64,000 nt of DNA from CAWIHS01 sp963836005 (GTDB lineage Bacteria > Pseudomonadota > Gammaproteobacteria > GRL18), in the NCBI GenBank assembly GCA_963836005.1, contig CAWIHS010000003.1:62001-126000 (forward strand). The letters are read 5' to 3'. Position 1 is the stretch's first letter; each line of letters opens with the position of its first letter. Of this stretch, positions 44,787 to 53,263 are shown in pieces. Under the pieces are notes generated by a model. The model was given only the letters and a program-made list of their open reading frames with translations, was not told where the DNA came from and did not search any database. A program made the position numbers and the translations under genes.

Positions 44787-45191
44787 GCCGGAGTTAAAAT
44801 TGATCTGATTATTCGTGGTATCTGTTGTTTGAGACCAGGCGTTAAAGGTATCTCAGAAAATATTTCAGTGCGCTCTATTATTGGACGATTTCTGGAACAT
44901 ACGCGGGTATTCTTTTTTGAAAATAGTGTTGAAAAGTCACTCTTTCTTTGTAGTGCAGACTGGATGAATCGAAATTTTTTTAAACGGGTTGAAACCTGTT
45001 TTCCTATTGAAGATACTCGGCTTAAGAAGCCTGTACTTGATGATCTGAATAATTATCTTGCTGATAATACCCAGGCCTGGATATTACAGCCCGAAGGGAC
45101 TTATCAGTTGATACAAAAACTTGATGATGAAATTAAAGATATTTCAACGCAAGGTGAACTGCTTGAAAGCATGGCCAAAATGGTTAGCTAA
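44787..45191 (+). pseudogene. ppk: Polyphosphate kinase remnant, C-terminal fragment
   Basis: In the same frame as the upstream remnant but after two stops, it reads AGVKIDLIIRGICCLRPG then GISENISVRSIIGRFLEHTR and SADWMNRNFFKRVETCFP, ending ...LADNTQAWILQPEG. This is the C-terminal PLD-like domain of Ppk1 (about 135 of roughly 690 residues). The catalytic histidine region is gone. The neighbouring ppx is also ruined, so the polyphosphate operon here is dead. Confidence 0.85.
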
Positions 45192-45224
45192 TGTAAGATA
45201 AACAGCTGCGAGGCAGGGTCAATA

Positions 45225-45250
45225 AAAAACCGGATTTACATCCGGTTTTT
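45225..45250. terminator. Bidirectional rho-independent terminator
   Basis: AAAAACCGGA (45225-45234) pairs perfectly with TCCGGTTTTT (45241-45250) across a 6-nt loop. An A-run on one side and a T-run on the other let it work both ways. It separates the ppk remnant from the convergent histone-like gene. Confidence 0.85.
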
Positions 45251-45262
45251 CTATCCCTTAAA

Positions 45263-45835
45263 TTAAGCTTTTGCTTCTTTTTTCTTCGCAGCAGCTTTTT
45301 TTCTAGCGATGGCAGCTGATTTTCTGTTTGCAGCCTGAGCCCTTTTTCGAGCCGCAAGCTTTCTTAAATAATCTTTTTCCCATTTTGAAACAAAAGCAGC
45401 TACGGCTTTTTCTTTTGCAACAGCCATGGCAGCCATTTCTTTTGCTAACTGTTCATGTTCTTTCACTGCGGCTTTATGTTCTGCTACAGTAGCAGTGAAA
45501 TCAGACAGTCTGGATTTCAAAGTGACAACCCGTTCCTTAGCCTTATTTGCTGCATTAATGGTAGCAGGCCGTTTGTTGTCTCTGGTTTTCATTACCGCAT
45601 TTTTTGCTTTTTCAGCAGCCGCAGCAATTGCATCTTTTGCTTTTTCCAATGCACGCGTTGAACCTTCTAACGCTTTTAGAGAAGCAATGTGTGCTTTAGT
45701 CAATTCATTTTCAGCAGCAATTACAATGCTTTTCTTTGTTGCTGGTTTTGCTTTAACGTTCTTTTTAACTGCGGATTTTTTTGCTGGTGTTTTTTTACGA
45801 ACGGTTTTATTAACAGCACTTTTTTTAACGGCCAT
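45263..45835 (-). CDS. Lys/Ala-rich histone-H1-like DNA-binding protein
   Basis: A 190-residue protein, mostly Lys and Ala, with KK(S/T)xxKK and PAKKSAVKK repeats at the start, a helical middle (about residues 45-140) and a basic tail (RKLAARKRAQAANRKSAA, KKAAAKKKEAKA). It has a good AGGAG ribosome site. Such proteins resemble AlgP/H1-like nucleoid proteins of Pseudomonas and relatives. DNA or RNA binding is inferred from composition. It is transcribed away from the large AT-rich intergenic region at 45.8-46.9 kb. Confidence 0.8.
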   Translation of the reverse strand: MAVKKSAVNKTVRKKTPAKKSAVKKNVKAKPATKKSIVIAAENELTKAHIASLKALEGSTRALEKAKDAIAAAAEKAKNAVMKTRDNKRPATINAANKAKERVVTLKSRLSDFTATVAEHKAAVKEHEQLAKEMAAMAVAKEKAVAAFVSKWEKDYLRKLAARKRAQAANRKSAAIARKKAAAKKKEAKA

Positions 45836-46346
45836 AGCATCGATCTCCTGTTTTTGTAATAATTTTTTTAATTATATACTGCAAATCATATAGTTACAAA
45901 TTTTCAACCCTGTATTTAAAATATCTTCAAAAAATATCACTAATATTTTCATATTTATAGTCTCGAAATTATTTTACCGCGTAATTTTTTTAAGGATTTA
46001 TACAAATTAACCGGATACAGTTTTTGTAACTCCATCCAGTTTAACACATGCCCATAAACAATTTGTAAAGCGTCACTTACATATTAAAATTAACTTAAAA
46101 TCTATCACGCAGGAAAAAAAAGCCAGCAGCATTTTATATACAGACTTATTACAGATACAAATTTCTGTATAAATCAGTATTTGTAAATCCAGAGGTTTTG
46201 AATAACAAATCATAATGATACACAACGCTTAATGATTTCTTTTTTTGATGCAGGGATATACAGCATATTTGCTCTTCATTAATATACGCATTTGCCATTT
46301 AAAAAGTATTCTATCAACTCCAATTTTAGTTGCGTTAAACAACTCT

Positions 46347-46498
46347 AAATAAATGTTCTTAAAAGGTGTCCATTGAGCACCAGAACCTGTGATGTATCAT
46401 TTCGGGATTTGATGCTAAATATGAGCAAAATGAGGTATTGCAGGGTCTTGTGCGATGCCTCAATACTATGACCACTATTTTCGAACAGCTATTTGGTG
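46347..46498 (+). repeat. Family C MITE-like repeat
   Basis: About 150 bp, nearly identical over its length to 61341-61490. The left end TAAATAAATGTTCTTAAAAG and the complement of the right end, TAGCTGTTCGAAAATAGTGG, form an imperfect terminal inverted repeat of about 30 bp. The interior has CCATTGAGCACCAGAACCTG and TATCATTTCGGGATTTG. It lies inside the 1.1-kb gap between the histone-like gene and kbp. The rest of that gap is AT-rich with no gene. Confidence 0.8.
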
Positions 46499-46779
46499 CG
46501 GTATGCTCCATCACACTTATGGCTGGCAGGATCAGTGTTTAGTGCAGAACCATGTAATGCATTTTTTTGAGATATGCGTTGTTTCGAGATATGAAGCTAA
46601 AAAATGTTAAAATTATTGACATTAAAAAAACACCTGCAGATCTGCTTTAATAATTTTTTGCCAATTATTATAAGAATTCTTGCATCGCTGACTTTTTGTA
46701 CTATATTATTAACACAAAATCTGATTATCTAATATTGACGAATACATCAAGGAACCTGCAAACTTTTCTTAACTTGCCT

Positions 46780-46846
46780 ATCCGGGTTAAAAAACAGCTC
46801 AAAAGTTTACTTATGAGCAACGTTTTTGTGCTCAATTTTCCCGGAT
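46780..46846 (+). promoter_or_regulatory. Structured leader region upstream of kbp
   Basis: An inverted repeat ATCCGGG...CCCGGAT encloses two smaller hairpins, GCTCA...TGAGC and GAGC...GCTC, which share bases and so would compete. It lies 112 bp before the kbp start. It could be a transcribed regulatory leader or an operator. Pattern only. Confidence 0.3.
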
Positions 46847-46958
46847 GGAAAGTATAAAAACTTTGCTGATGCAAAATTCTCGTTAAATATCAATTTAACT
46901 GCCAGGATAATCAGCCTGTATTTTATAAACTGCAACACAATTTTATGGAGACAATTTA

Positions 46959-47405
46959 ATGGGACTTTTTGATTTTGTATCAGACATGGGTGACAAGTTG
47001 TTTGGTAAGGAAGAAGATGCGGAAGAGAGCATTCAGGCTCATATTGAAGAAAATAACCCCGGCATTGAGGAGATGCAGGTAGCCTATGATGATGGCGTTG
47101 TTAATCTAACGGGAACTGCAGAATCACCCGAAGCAATGGAAAAAGCTGTGCTCATGGCAGGCAATGTTCAGGGAGTAGAAGAAGTTAATATCGATGGTAT
47201 GTCTGTACCGGAATCAGCTGAAGATACAACTGCAAACGTTGAATATTATGTTATCCAGTCTGGAGATACTTTATCTAAACTGGCTGCAAAATATTACGAT
47301 AATGCTATGGATTATCCTCGTATTTTTGATGCAAATCGAGAAGTAATTATTGATCCCGACAAAATTTACGTCGGCCAGAAAATCCGCATCCCACTGGATG
47401 CATGA
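46959..47405 (+). CDS. kbp: BON-LysM protein, Kbp (YgaU)-like potassium-binding protein
   Basis: A 148-residue soluble protein matching E. coli Kbp/YgaU in length and layout. The N-terminus MGLFDFVSDMGDKLFGKEED is followed by a BON domain (about residues 25-90, with MQVAYDDGVVNLTGTAES) and a LysM domain (about 98-146, YYVIQSGDTLSKLAAKYY to DKIYVGQKIRIP). E. coli Kbp binds K+ and changes shape; no signal peptide is present here either. It begins a plus-strand run of genes that extends to 53.7 kb and is the only member I can name firmly. Confidence 0.9.
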   Translation: MGLFDFVSDMGDKLFGKEEDAEESIQAHIEENNPGIEEMQVAYDDGVVNLTGTAESPEAMEKAVLMAGNVQGVEEVNIDGMSVPESAEDTTANVEYYVIQSGDTLSKLAAKYYDNAMDYPRIFDANREVIIDPDKIYVGQKIRIPLDA

Positions 47406-47546
47406 AATTAACAGCTCAGGCTGTAATACCTTAAGCTGAATGCATCAGATAAAACCTGCTGCGTGCAACTGATTTTTCAGTTCTCAACCCCCATCTTAGG
47501 TAGATTTACTTTAGATGCCGAAAGAATTTTGTTAAGGAGCTATAAA

Positions 47547-48740
47547 ATGACTGATACTGATTTCGCAACCCCCATGCAATATCTTGATAAAGCCATGAAT
47601 GGCCTCAGAGATTTAGGGCTGGCTTCAGAAACAAACTCCAGTGAAGAACCCATTGTTCACCTTCTGAATCAAATATCTGATCTGGATGAAGACAAAGTTG
47701 TTGCTATAGCACGTACACTTAGCCAGGCTTCACTATTCAATGAAGTCGTCCGGGAACAGGTCAGCAGCATGAATATCAGCGACCGCTATGAAGGTATTAC
47801 GGCTGGCTTTAACAGCATTCGCGACGACGCAAAGAAAATGGTTGATCAGATTGAAGATAATAAAATCGATACATTCGAGCGCCTTTCGAATGTCTGGATG
47901 AAAGTGACTCGGGGTGATATTTCTTCACGTTTTGACGGCATTAAGGAAATCTATCTGGATGTCACCAAAGATACCCAGGATCAGATAGAGCGAGAACACA
48001 GGATACTCGAAGCTTATCGGGATTATCGTGGTGCTATAAAACAGTCAGAAGTGCTGGCCCTGGAAGTTTTAAAAATCGCCGAAGACAAACTTAAAGCAGC
48101 AAAAGATGAAGTGGATAAGGCCATGCTGCACGTCACTGAAGACTCCGACGATATGGCCCCTGCTGAACGTGCACGTCTGGAACTGGCTCGGGATGAAAAA
48201 GTTCGTGAACTGCAATTTGAAGAAAAACGCTACCAGATAGCCAAAGATTTATCTGACAATCTAACTGTCAGTTATAACACCACCGAAGTCGTCATGGCGC
48301 GTCTGGCACAAACCACCAATGCCAAAGAACGGGTCTATGCTCAATCAGTCAGTTTCTTTAGCACTAATGAAACCGTATTAACGGCATTGTCTGCTTCATT
48401 CACCGGTATGTGGGGGCTGCATGAAAGTACCGAGACACTTAACGCCATGAAGGACGGTATCAACCAAAGTATCGAAGTACTTTCAGAAGTGGGCGGCAAA
48501 GTACAAAAAGCCGCGCTTGAAGCAGGCTATGGTCCCACCATTAAAGCCTCTTCAGTAAAAATGCTGGTGGACTCTGTGATCAAATATCAGGAAGACACGA
48601 CCCAGATCATTAATGAAATGCGTGAAGCCAGTACCCGTAATGCCAGGGAAATCAGTGAATCTGTTGAAAACGGCAAACGCCGTCTTGCCACTCTGGCGCA
48701 ACAGGGAAATGTTCTTGAAGGTTTGGAAAGTGACAGCTAA
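47547..48740 (+). CDS. Helical cytoplasmic protein of unknown function (TelA-like features)
   Basis: 397 residues from the ATG at 47547, chosen for its AAGGAGC site; an upstream in-frame start has none. No signal peptide or membrane segment. It is almost entirely helical with coiled-coil stretches (about residues 140-265) and a charged middle. The C-terminal third has VSFFSTNETVLTALSASF, MWGLHESTETLNAM, spaced somewhat like the helical end of TelA-type toxic-anion-resistance proteins, but I cannot prove homology. It ends 11 bp inside the next gene, so translation is coupled and the products may act together. Confidence 0.7.
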   Translation: MTDTDFATPMQYLDKAMNGLRDLGLASETNSSEEPIVHLLNQISDLDEDKVVAIARTLSQASLFNEVVREQVSSMNISDRYEGITAGFNSIRDDAKKMVDQIEDNKIDTFERLSNVWMKVTRGDISSRFDGIKEIYLDVTKDTQDQIEREHRILEAYRDYRGAIKQSEVLALEVLKIAEDKLKAAKDEVDKAMLHVTEDSDDMAPAERARLELARDEKVRELQFEEKRYQIAKDLSDNLTVSYNTTEVVMARLAQTTNAKERVYAQSVSFFSTNETVLTALSASFTGMWGLHESTETLNAMKDGINQSIEVLSEVGGKVQKAALEAGYGPTIKASSVKMLVDSVIKYQEDTTQIINEMREASTRNAREISESVENGKRRLATLAQQGNVLEGLESDS

Positions 48741-49629
48741 AGCAACTACTCCCCAGTCTCTCGATGATATGATGCTGGCCATGGATGTAGTGGACACTCT
48801 CCGCCACAGGCAGCATCTTATTGAACGTGAATTAAATTCGGCAGAACGGGATCAGAAGCTGATAGATCGTCTGCGCGAAATCTACACTTCTCAGGGCATG
48901 GAAGTGACCGACGAAATACTTGCAGCAGGTGTGGCCGCACTCAAGGAAGACCGCTTTGTCTATACTCCACCGCAGGAAAGTTTCAAGCTAAAACTTGCCC
49001 GTCTGTATGTCAATCGTGATCGCTGGATGAAAGGGGTCGGACTTGTGCTGGCAGCCATCGCCATCATCTGGCTGGCCTATAGTATTTTTATTCTTGGCCC
49101 CATTAAACGTCTGCCTGACAATCTGGCCAAAACCCAGCAGGATGTCATCTCACTGGCGCAAGAACCGGAAGCCAAAACACTGGCCAAAGATTATTACGAT
49201 CTGGGGATGTCCAGTATAAACGCCGGAGATACTGATCAGGCAAAATCAGCACTCAATTCTCTGGATGAATTAAAAACCCAGCTGGAGCAAACCTATACTC
49301 TGAAGATTGTTTCACGTCCCGGCGAATCCAGCGGCATCTGGCGAGTTCCTGACCGCAATAAAAAAGCGATGAATTTCTATATTATCGTGGAAGCTATTAC
49401 CCCTGAAGGAAAAGTTATACCGCAATATATCACCAGTGAAGAAAGCGGTAAAAGCAAACAGGTGAGCAAATGGGGGATCCGTGTAGACGAACAAACATTC
49501 AATCAGATCCGTGCGGATAAAAAAGACGATGGAATTATCCAGAACAATATATTTGGGCAAAAGAAAAGACAATATATTACTCCGGATTACAAGTATCCCA
49601 CCACTGGTGCATCAATTTACGAATGGTAA
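48730..49629 (+). CDS. DUF6384-like single-pass membrane protein
   Basis: 299 residues from a GTG at 48730 with GAAGG upstream, overlapping the previous stop by 11 bp. A soluble N-terminal helical part (about residues 1-95, MDVVDTLRHRQHLIERELN) precedes one membrane helix at about 105-125 (VGLVLAAIAIIWLAYSIFIL). A C-terminal domain follows with YTLKIVSRPGESSGIWR and a conserved-looking ...NKKAMNFYIIVEAITPEGK stretch. The DUF6384 name is from memory of this domain arrangement. It could anchor the helical protein and the coiled-coil protein of the operon at the inner membrane. Confidence 0.7.
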   Translation: MTAKATTPQSLDDMMLAMDVVDTLRHRQHLIERELNSAERDQKLIDRLREIYTSQGMEVTDEILAAGVAALKEDRFVYTPPQESFKLKLARLYVNRDRWMKGVGLVLAAIAIIWLAYSIFILGPIKRLPDNLAKTQQDVISLAQEPEAKTLAKDYYDLGMSSINAGDTDQAKSALNSLDELKTQLEQTYTLKIVSRPGESSGIWRVPDRNKKAMNFYIIVEAITPEGKVIPQYITSEESGKSKQVSKWGIRVDEQTFNQIRADKKDDGIIQNNIFGQKKRQYITPDYKYPTTGASIYEW

Positions 49630-49641
49630 ACAAGGTGTCAT

Positions 49642-51138
49642 ATGTATTCAGGTAAAGACGTACTGGCTGCAATCAATGCAGGCCTGACGCAAACAACCGA
49701 ACAGGTGAATAATTCTGAGCAGGAGATTGAGCAGCTCAGCAGCCAGCAGATCGAACTGGAAAAAACTGAAACTGAACAGTTCCGAAAATTGGCAAAGCTG
49801 CGTTTAAATCTACTCGCCTCCGGAAATATCATCGAACGTCTGGATGCTGGTGAACGTCGCGCAGAAGACCTTTTGAAACAACGGATTCAAATCCGTCTGG
49901 AGCTTAAACGACAGATAGCAAATATAGAAATGGCAAAAACCGGACTGGAGCAGCAGCGAGATCAACAGGCCGAACAGGTGGATAATGCCACCGAAGCGCT
50001 GGATCAAAAAGAGGCTGAGGTACAAAAAACTCTTTCCGCTGATGAGAATTATCAGCAACAATTGCAGCTCGCTCAAAAGGCAGATCGTACTGCAATCCAT
50101 GCAGAAGAGAAAACTGAGTTAGCCACCAAAGACAAAATAGAAAAAGGTAAACCTTATGAGCAGGATGCATTTTTTATGTACCTTTGGAAACGTGGCTATG
50201 GCACGTCCAGTTACCATGCCAATAATCTGGTGCGTTTTTTTGATAAGAAAGTAGCTTACCTGTGCGGCTATGACAAGGCTCGAGCAAATTACAATATGCT
50301 GACGGAATTACCTGTACGACTGCAAAGTCATGCACAACAAAAACGTCAGGCAGCAGATGAAACTTTCCAGGCACTGAAAAAACTTGAACAGACTGCTGCA
50401 TCAGCTGCGGGAGTTCCGCAATTGCGGGCTAACCTGAAATCCGCAGAACAGGCACTTGAGAATGCTGAGCAGGCAATCGAGGAACATGAGTCTAAGGCAT
50501 TAACTTTGCAGCACAAAGAAGCAGCTTTTGTCACCGGCGAAGATAAGCAGTTTCAGGATATTATAGAACTGCTGGTTTCGACATTCCGACGCGATGATCT
50601 TACAGATCTTTACCAGGATGCTGCTCAGACACCCATGCCAGATGATGATCTGATAGTCAAAGAACTGCTGAATAACCGCAACCAGCGATACGAACTAATA
50701 GATACACTGTCTCAACAACGTGAACTCCTGAAAGAACAACAGCAACGTCAACTGGGTCTTGCTGCAGTTCAACGCTCATTCAAACGAAGCCGTTTTGATG
50801 CCAGTAACTCTGTTTTTACTGATGGAAGCAAGGTCAATTTGCTGCTCAAACAGTATTTGAATGGCGTACTTGACAGCAATAATCTATGGCAGCAATTGCA
50901 GCGTATGCATAAAACTCAGGCAGCTTATTCCGATCCTTTTTTTGGCAGCGGCAGTTTTCCTCGCGGCGGCGGTACATGGCAAGGTGGACGTCTGCCATTT
51001 CCTCGTGGTGGCAGGGGTGGCTTTTCCTTTCCCCGCAGAGGAGGAGGCGGTCTTGGCGGCGGCCTGGGAGGACTTGGCGGTTTAGGTGGGCTAGGCGGCG
51101 GCGGTGGCGGTGGATTTCGCACCGGAGGGGGCTTTTAA
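49642..51138 (+). CDS. Coiled-coil protein with glycine-rich C-terminal tail
   Basis: A 498-residue protein starting 12 bp after the previous stop. Residues 1-150 are Gln/Glu-rich coiled coil. A central patch (about residues 170-215) has FFMYLWKRGYGTSSYHANNL and FFDKKVAYLCGYDKARANY, and looks like a small folded domain. A second coiled coil spans about 235-300. The last 60 residues are low-complexity: RGGRGGFSFPRRGGGG-type, then Gly-Leu repeats and FRTGGGF. No signal peptide or membrane helix. I do not recognise the family. Gly/Arg tails of this kind can bind RNA or self-associate. Confidence 0.75.
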   Translation: MYSGKDVLAAINAGLTQTTEQVNNSEQEIEQLSSQQIELEKTETEQFRKLAKLRLNLLASGNIIERLDAGERRAEDLLKQRIQIRLELKRQIANIEMAKTGLEQQRDQQAEQVDNATEALDQKEAEVQKTLSADENYQQQLQLAQKADRTAIHAEEKTELATKDKIEKGKPYEQDAFFMYLWKRGYGTSSYHANNLVRFFDKKVAYLCGYDKARANYNMLTELPVRLQSHAQQKRQAADETFQALKKLEQTAASAAGVPQLRANLKSAEQALENAEQAIEEHESKALTLQHKEAAFVTGEDKQFQDIIELLVSTFRRDDLTDLYQDAAQTPMPDDDLIVKELLNNRNQRYELIDTLSQQRELLKEQQQRQLGLAAVQRSFKRSRFDASNSVFTDGSKVNLLLKQYLNGVLDSNNLWQQLQRMHKTQAAYSDPFFGSGSFPRGGGTWQGGRLPFPRGGRGGFSFPRRGGGGLGGGLGGLGGLGGLGGGGGGGFRTGGGF

Positions 51139-51262
51139 ACTCTTACTTATTGTCTTTTTAACAACTCTCTCCTTGCGCTTTATACGAGTTTTCAATATTA
51201 TCTTATTTATCCAGGAGTCTGATAATTTGGAACTTGTATTAATCGGGTAAGGATACAGTTAA

Positions 51263-52003
51263 TTGAAACAACCATTACGCTATTTTTTACACACCATCGC
51301 TGAGAGCGTTCGTGATCTTACACCCATAATTCTAGTCATTGGCTTTTTCCAGATATTTGTCCTTAAGCAGCCTATCCCCAATGTCGAAGAAATCGTTGTT
51401 GGCGGCATACTGGTTGTGCTGGGACTGACTTTTTTTATCTATGGCCTCGAGATGGGGCTATTTCCCATCGGTGAATCCATGGCCTTTGCTTTTGCTCGTA
51501 AAGGTAACTTGCTGTGGCTGCTGGTATTTGCATTTGCACTGGGTTTTGGTACCACTATAGCAGAACCTGCTCTGATTGCAGTTTCAAAAAAAGCTGCCCG
51601 AATCGCTGCTGAAGGAGGCGCTATTGAAGCAACTGATCAGGCCATCAGACAATATGCCAATGGACTCAAATATACCGTCGCTTTTGCCGTTGGGCTGGCA
51701 GCAATGATTGGTGTGTTTCGTATCATTAAGGGCTGGCCTCTTCCCTATATTATTATCGGAGGATATATTCTGGTAGTACTTATGACCATAATTGCCCCGG
51801 CAGAAATTATTGGTATCGCCTATGATTCAGGTGGAGTCACGACTTCAACGATCACCGTACCGCTTATGACAGCACTAGGTGTGGGTCTTGCATCCAGTAT
51901 CAAAGGACGTAATCCCATGATGGACGGTTTTGGCCTAATAGCTCTGGCATCCTTAACACCGATAATTTTTGTCATGGGTTACGGCATGCTGATTTATAAT
52001 TGA
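51263..52003 (+). CDS. DUF1538 integral membrane protein, first copy
   Basis: A 246-residue protein with a TTG start and a TAAGGA site 10 bases upstream. About six or seven membrane segments. Signature parts of DUF1538 are ALGFGTTIAEPALIAVSKKA in the middle and IAYDSGGVTTSTITVPLMTA near the end. Many DUF1538 proteins are about 500 residues with two such domains; here each domain is a separate gene. A transport function is suspected from the topology and the polar AEP and DSGGVTTST motifs within membrane segments, but no substrate is known. It is followed 23 bp later by its paralogue. Confidence 0.88.
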   Translation: MKQPLRYFLHTIAESVRDLTPIILVIGFFQIFVLKQPIPNVEEIVVGGILVVLGLTFFIYGLEMGLFPIGESMAFAFARKGNLLWLLVFAFALGFGTTIAEPALIAVSKKAARIAAEGGAIEATDQAIRQYANGLKYTVAFAVGLAAMIGVFRIIKGWPLPYIIIGGYILVVLMTIIAPAEIIGIAYDSGGVTTSTITVPLMTALGVGLASSIKGRNPMMDGFGLIALASLTPIIFVMGYGMLIYN

Positions 52004-52026
52004 TGAAGTTACTTTGAGAATCTGTT

Positions 52027-52887
52027 TTGATTAACGAGCTAATTGAATTTTTTTACACCTTTGTGCAAACCGTAAAGGATGTATTACCCATTGCAGTAAT
52101 TATTTTTAGCTTTCAAGCCTTTGTAATCCGTAAAACTATCCCGAATCTTAAACGAGTCCTGATTGGTTTCCTATATGTAGTTATTGGGCTGGCAATGTTT
52201 CTGCAGGGGCTCGAAGATGCGCTATTCCCTATCGGGCGCACCATGGCTGATCAATTAACGGATCTATCTTTTATTCTTCACAATGATGGAACCATTCTGG
52301 CGGGAATGGAAATTCACTGGAGCCAGTATTACTGGGTTTATATTTTTGCTTTTTTGATTGGTTTTAGTACGACCATTGCCGAACCTTCACTGCTGGCTGT
52401 TGCTATCAAGGCCAATGAAGTTTCCGGCGGATCTATTGGTATCTGGGGTTTGCGTATAGCCGTCGCACTGGGTGTTGCCTTTGGGATAGCTTTGGGTTCT
52501 TTCCGAATAGTGACCGGCTATCCGCTGCATTACTTTATTATTGTAGGTTATATAGTCGTTGTTATTCAGACCTATTTTTCTCCCAAAATCATTATCCCGC
52601 TGGCCTATGATTCCGGCGGTGTAACTACATCTACGGTAACAGTGCCAATTGTCGCTGCACTAGGGGTTGGTCTGGCGGCTAAAATACCCGGGCGCAGTGA
52701 ATTACTGGATGGGTTTGGATTAATCGCTTTTGCCAGTTTATTTCCCATAATCTCAGTACTTGCATATGCACAGCTATCTGAATTTGCGGCTCATAGACAG
52801 GCAAAAGCGATTGCAAAATTAAATGAAAAAACACAGACATCTCAGAAAAACAAACCTGGATCTGAAGCTGACAAAAACATTGAATAA
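52027..52887 (+). CDS. DUF1538 integral membrane protein, second copy
   Basis: A 286-residue paralogue with a TTG start. The same core is present: IGFSTTIAEPSLLAVAIKAN and LAYDSGGVTTSTVTVPIVAA. A longer loop (about residues 78-100) and a charged cytoplasmic tail (KLNEKTQTSQKNKPG) distinguish it from the first copy. The two probably form a heterodimer equivalent to the fused two-domain proteins. The PII-like gene follows 25 bp downstream. Confidence 0.88.
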   Translation: MINELIEFFYTFVQTVKDVLPIAVIIFSFQAFVIRKTIPNLKRVLIGFLYVVIGLAMFLQGLEDALFPIGRTMADQLTDLSFILHNDGTILAGMEIHWSQYYWVYIFAFLIGFSTTIAEPSLLAVAIKANEVSGGSIGIWGLRIAVALGVAFGIALGSFRIVTGYPLHYFIIVGYIVVVIQTYFSPKIIIPLAYDSGGVTTSTVTVPIVAALGVGLAAKIPGRSELLDGFGLIAFASLFPIISVLAYAQLSEFAAHRQAKAIAKLNEKTQTSQKNKPGSEADKNIE

Positions 52888-52912
52888 GAACATATAAATC
52901 TGGAGGATAACA

Positions 52913-53263
52913 ATGAGATTCAAATTAATCATTGCATTGGTCAATGACGATGTCACCGATGCTGTCCTGGATGCCACTCGTTCAGCTGGAGCCACCGGAG
53001 CCACTGTTATAAATCACGCTCGCGGCGAAGGTATTGAAAAAAGCCGCACTTTTCTGGGATTGACACTGGAAACCCAGCGAGATATGTTACTCTTTCTGGT
53101 CGAGGAACATCTAAGCCGGGAAGTTCTGGAAACTATCAACCGGACCGGTAAATTTGACGACACCACCGGAACCGGAATTGCTTTTCAGATTGACGTTGAA
53201 GATGCGGTGGGAGTTTCACACCAGATTAACCAGCTTAGTGAAGCAGTCGAGGAAAGACTATGA
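52913..53263 (+). CDS. PII-like signalling protein without the uridylylation tyrosine
   Basis: A 116-residue protein of the PII (GlnB-like) fold: MRFKLIIALVNDDVTDAVLD for the first beta-alpha unit, GATGATVINHARGEGIEK leading into the T-loop, and GTGIAFQIDVEDAVGV for the B-loop strand. The region where GlnB has Tyr51 instead reads TFLGLTLETQRDMLL, so uridylylation is unlikely. It has a GGAGG site and overlaps the CBS gene by 4 bp. The likely role is ligand-dependent gating of the DUF1538 membrane pair; inference from context. Confidence 0.88.
   Translation: MRFKLIIALVNDDVTDAVLDATRSAGATGATVINHARGEGIEKSRTFLGLTLETQRDMLLFLVEEHLSREVLETINRTGKFDDTTGTGIAFQIDVEDAVGVSHQINQLSEAVEERL

Noticed and set aside
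42949..45191. Genomic island integrated at the tRNA-Arg
   Set aside because: No integrase, no duplicated tRNA 3' end seen, and the sequence after the tRNA is decayed housekeeping (ppx, ppk), not mobile cargo.
50925..51122. Proline-rich minus-strand open frame opposite the glycine-rich tail
   Set aside because: It is the antisense reading of GGN codons (giving CCN, proline) in the 498-residue gene.
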